Shown here piece after piece: positions 62,988-64,000 of a stretch of DNA of 64,000 nt; the stretch's first letter is position 1, and each line of letters begins with the position of its first letter. The stretch covers positions 2,542,001 to 2,606,000 of the forward strand of contig NZ_CP053835.1 in NCBI RefSeq assembly GCF_013201725.1. Direction: 5' to 3'. The DNA is from Arcobacter defluvii (GTDB lineage Bacteria > Campylobacterota > Campylobacteria > Campylobacterales > Arcobacteraceae). Position numbers and translations under genes: made by a program. Below the pieces are notes generated by a model, which was not told the origin of the DNA, ran no database searches, and saw nothing but the letters and a program-made list of their open reading frames with translations.

Positions 62988-63515
62988 TCAAATTACTCTT
63001 TCAACTTGAGTATAAGATATTTCAACAGGTGTATTTCTTCCAAAAATTGACACATTTAGTTTCAACAATCCAGAAACCATATCAAAATCTTCAACTAAGC
63101 CATTAAAATTAGCAAAAGGACCTTCATTAATTCTTACCATTTCACCTTCATCAAATGAAACTTTTGGCTTAGCTGCTGCTCTATTTTTAACTTTTTCTAA
63201 AATTAGATTTATATCTTTTTCTGAAAGTGCAGTTGGTTTTTTCGATTCACCAATAAATCTTCCAACTTTTGGCATTGATTGAATTCTATGCCATAAACCT
63301 GTATCTAAATCAATTTTCGCAAACGCATACGCAGGATATAATGGTCTTTCTACAATAGATTTTTTACCTTTTTTTATTTCAATTAAATCTTCAGTTGGAA
63401 CTAAAACTTCTGCTATTCTATCATCTGCCATTTCTTCTGCTAATTTAATTAAAGCTTTTTTTACAGATAATTCACTACCAGAATAAGTTTGTATTGCATA
63501 CCATTTATGTGCCAT
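62988..63515 (-). CDS. nusG: Transcription antitermination factor NusG
   Basis: A 175-residue NusG: N-terminal NGN domain (KWYAIQTYSGSELSVKKAL ... RPLYPAYAFAKIDL ... VGRFIGESKKPTALSEKDI) and C-terminal KOW domain (FDEGEMVRINEGPFANFNGLVEDFD). It binds RNA polymerase and couples it to Rho or ribosomes. It lies 9 bases after secE. Confidence 0.97.
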   Translation of the reverse strand: MAHKWYAIQTYSGSELSVKKALIKLAEEMADDRIAEVLVPTEDLIEIKKGKKSIVERPLYPAYAFAKIDLDTGLWHRIQSMPKVGRFIGESKKPTALSEKDINLILEKVKNRAAAKPKVSFDEGEMVRINEGPFANFNGLVEDFDMVSGLLKLNVSIFGRNTPVEISYTQVERVI

Positions 63516-63524
63516 TTTAATTCC

Positions 63525-63710
63525 TTAATTGATTATCGAAGATAAACTTAATGACATTATTCCATCAATAAGAGCTAAAAATAGTGTAATTACAGTAACA
63601 ACTATAAAAACAGATAAATATGCTGATCTAATTTGTTCTTTTATAGGAAAAATTACTTTTAGTAATTCAGATTTTGCGCTAGCATAATAATTTCTTAATC
63701 TATTCACCAT
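63525..63710 (-). CDS. secE: Preprotein translocase subunit SecE
   Basis: A 61-residue single-span SecE: VNRLRNYYASAKSELLKVIFPIKEQIRSAYLSVF is the conserved amphipathic surface helix, followed by one membrane helix (VIVVTVITLFLALIDGIMS region). The start is placed at the ATG 63710 (or the GTG next to it, which has the better 6-nt spacing from GGAG) and not at 63734, which lacks a ribosome site. Confidence 0.92.
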   Translation of the reverse strand: MVNRLRNYYASAKSELLKVIFPIKEQIRSAYLSVFIVVTVITLFLALIDGIMSLSLSSIIN

Positions 63711-63787
63711 TAACTCCGTTTTTGATTGCTTCATTAAGCTTTAAATTCTTTCAAAAAAAGAGAACACTTCTTTTAAAAAAATTTAAG

Positions 63788-63863
63788 TGGCAGGCCAGGA
63801 GGGACTCGAACCCACAACCATCGGATTTGGAATCCGGCGCTCTACCATTGGAGCTACTGACCT
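63788..63863 (-). tRNA. trnW: tRNA-Trp (anticodon CCA)
   Basis: The minus strand gives a complete 76-base cloverleaf: acceptor AGGTCAG paired with CTGGCCT (one G-U), anticodon loop with CCA in GGATTCCAAATCC, T loop GGTTCGAGTCC, and an encoded 3' CCA. It lies between rpmG and secE, as often in this phylum. Confidence 0.97.
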
Positions 63864-63869
63864 ATAATT

Positions 63870-63900
63870 TTGAACTTGTAGTTAAAAACTACAAGTTCAA
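63870..63900 (-). other. Hairpin between rpmG and tRNA-Trp
   Basis: A perfect 14-bp stem (63870-63883 with 63887-63900). No T run follows in the direction of transcription, so it is more likely a processing or stabilising structure upstream of the tRNA than a terminator. Confidence 0.5.
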
Positions 63901-63905
63901 TTGTT

Positions 63906-64000
63906 TTAAGATTTTAATTTTACTTCTTTGTGCAAAGTATGTTTTTTTAATCTTGGACTATATTTTTTTACCTCAAACTTTTCAGTGTGAGTTTTTGGAT
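63906..64000 (-). CDS. rpmG: 50S ribosomal protein L33, C-terminal part (cut by window edge)
   Basis: Thirty codons plus stop read on the minus strand: a C-terminal segment ending [11 protein letters not shown], preceded by [13 protein letters not shown], matching the L33 tail (KY.P.l.KHT.H.E.K). The N-terminal half is outside the window. The gene is followed by tRNA-Trp, secE and nusG. Confidence 0.9.
   Translation of the reverse strand, partial: PKTHTEKFEVKKYSPRLKKHTLHKEVKLKS

Overview
The window is AT-rich chromosomal DNA of an epsilonproteobacterium (Campylobacterota), most like Arcobacter sensu lato. The signs are the gene styles (RpoB and RpoC as separate, 8-nt overlapping genes, a NikKMLQO nickel importer, three Arcobacter-type chemoreceptors, HisKA_2 kinases paired with winged-helix regulators) and promoters that mostly consist of a lone TATAAT-like -10 box. 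The species assignment is inference; no database was searched.

Layout. 1-5.4 kb: housekeeping genes (zinc-ribbon protein, Nif3-like, glyQ, glutaredoxin, purE, a GT9-like protein, U32 protein TrhP). 5.4-10.8 kb: a double-Cache chemoreceptor, recN, nadK. 10.9-13.9 kb: the str operon rpsL-rpsG-fusA with promoter and terminator. 14-18.6 kb: MFS transporter, DUF2971 protein, a second chemoreceptor and a free periplasmic Cache protein. 18.8-22 kb: nikKMLQO. 22.2-23.1 kb: a small ParA/ribbon-helix-helix pair behind a 24-bp perfect palindrome. 23.1-50.9 kb: a phenol-catabolic island. 51-64 kb: YciI protein, a small membrane protein, then rpoC, rpoB, rplL, rplJ, rplA, rplK, nusG, secE, tRNA-Trp and the end of rpmG.

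The island holds a complete multicomponent phenol hydroxylase (dmpKLMNOP) and a complete meta-cleavage pathway (ferredoxin, catechol 2,3-dioxygenase, dehydrogenase and hydrolase branches, through to pyruvate and acetyl-CoA). It also holds a porin, an AEC transporter, a TauE transporter, malate dehydrogenase, a prephenate-dehydratase-like gene, a chemoreceptor, an SDR enzyme with leuB, a Crp/Fnr regulator, and two paralogous histidine kinase/response regulator pairs that flank the phenol hydroxylase block.

Main discovery. Eight promoters in the island share one rigid 33-bp architecture: half-site TGCGA, 6 bp, half-site TGCGA (an 11-bp direct repeat), exactly 11 bp, then a TAnnnT -10 hexamer. 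The proximal TGCGA is identical in all eight. They precede the pheA-like gene, porin, meta-cleavage operon, mdh, tauE, phenol hydroxylase operon, chemoreceptor and SDR-leuB. The arrangement resembles activation by an OmpR/PhoB-type regulator bound in place of the -35 box, and the two regulators encoded here have nearly identical putative recognition helices. I infer a two-component phenol regulon that replaces the usual DmpR/sigma-54 control, which is not encoded in the window.
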